Source: Pseudomonadota bacterium (GTDB taxonomy: Bacteria > Myxococcota_A > Polyangia > GCA-2747355). From it: DNA of 64,000 nt. The translations under genes and the position numbers were made by a program. Positions 63,596 to 64,000 of this stretch are shown piece by piece. The notes beneath the pieces are model-generated. The model saw only the letters and a list, made by a program, of their open reading frames with translations, had not been told where the DNA came from and did not search any database. The DNA is taken from the NCBI GenBank assembly GCA_016702545.1, contig JADJDT010000002.1, forward strand, positions 434,001 through 498,000, given 5' to 3'. The number at the start of each line of letters is the position of its first letter. Within the stretch, counting starts at the first letter, position 1.

Positions 63596-64000
63596 CACCC
63601 ATCTCCCACCGTTTCTCCGACGGTGGTCACGCTCTTGACCACACCGCCGAAGCGCGCCACGAGCGCCCGCGTGGTCGGGTGCTCGATCGCCTCCTCCGTC
63701 AGCCTGCGCGTCCGCTCGCGATCCTCATGCTCCTGCAGCTCGAGCACCGATTGCCGCACCAGCTCGGGCGACGCCTGCTCGTCGGGGCGCAGGGCGCGCA
63801 CCACGAGCTCGAGCTCGTGACCGAGCTTGGCGGCGCACAGACCGGCGAAGGCGCGGCGCCGCTCGCGATCCTCGGCCCGCTGTAGCTCGAAGGAGCCGGC
63901 GGCGTAGCCCAGTTCGATTCGTCGGTCTTGCCACGCGAGCAGCCGCCCGCAAGAGAAGACCCCAACCGACGGTCCGGCGAGTTGCTGCAACAGGCTACGC
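63595..64000 (-). CDS. dnaX: C-terminal part of probable DNA polymerase III gamma/tau subunit, partial
   Basis: 135 residues to the window edge; the start lies outside. The sequence (SLLQQLAGPSVGVFSCGRLL, RIELGYAAGSFELQRAEDRE, FAGLCAAKLGHELELVV) resembles the C-terminal domain V-like fold of DnaX tau in its alternation of strands and helices, and the gene order dnaX-ybaB-recR on one strand supports it. The acidic/basic tail (EDRERTRRLTEEAIEHPTTR, then ALVARFGGVVKSV) is typical of DnaX ends. The ATPase domain would be needed to confirm. Confidence 0.65.
   Translation of the reverse strand, partial: RSLLQQLAGPSVGVFSCGRLLAWQDRRIELGYAAGSFELQRAEDRERRRAFAGLCAAKLGHELELVVRALRPDEQASPELVRQSVLELQEHEDRERTRRLTEEAIEHPTTRALVARFGGVVKSVTTVGETVGDG

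Overview
The window is about 70% GC, densely coded and full of deltaproteobacterial/Myxococcota hallmarks: a response regulator fused to a DUF4388 (PATAN) domain, PilZ and FHA-PilZ proteins, a very large TPR protein, Cys-rich lipoproteins, and a ferrochelatase with the internal cysteine insertion known from Myxococcus. No rRNA, tRNA, CRISPR array or transposase was seen. I infer a myxobacterium-like organism, possibly a metagenome or long-read assembly, because many genes carry single-base indels, mostly in or beside short homopolymer runs. No database search was possible; family names rest on motifs read from the translations.

Layout. 0-9 kb: DUF4388 response regulator and CBS protein (minus), then TrpB2-type synthase behind a hairpin-rich leader, thermonuclease-like lipoprotein, 904-aa TPR membrane protein, YhbY RNA-binding protein, Cys-rich lipoprotein. 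9-21 kb: wbpD/wbpB-type nucleotide-sugar genes, short Hsp70 and J-domain protein, PilZ protein, folK, STAS protein, hemH, a PEP-utilising enzyme, a GT39-like membrane protein and a possible SCP2-like protein. 21-27 kb: a complete NAD-coupled bidirectional [NiFe] hydrogenase operon hoxEFUYH plus maturation protease, tightly overlapped on the minus strand. 27-35 kb: lipoprotein, FHA-zinc ribbon-PilZ protein, dienelactone hydrolase, and a DUF6599-like/DUF362/polyferredoxin trio.

34.7-58.6 kb is the accessory region. It holds three vapBC-type modules and one relBE-type module, five poorly recognisable exported proteins built around transmembrane hairpins, a DUF4143 ATPase, a frameshifted TolC-like protein, and a six-gene operon (42.3-49.4 kb): PspA, a solute-binding protein fused to an OmpA peptidoglycan-binding domain, a NitT/TauT-type ABC permease and ATPase, a two-TM coiled-coil protein and an AAA+ ATPase. 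I regard that operon and the surrounding hairpin proteins as the best candidate for an under-described system, probably in envelope stress or membrane remodelling.

58.7-64 kb: TolC-HlyD-ABC exporter genes lacking the expected permease, then recR, ybaB and the 3' end of a probable dnaX. Several families of palindromic non-coding repeats (called A, B, C and D here) are scattered through the intergenic spaces and inserted into each other; one insertion is flanked by an 8-bp target duplication, indicating past mobility.
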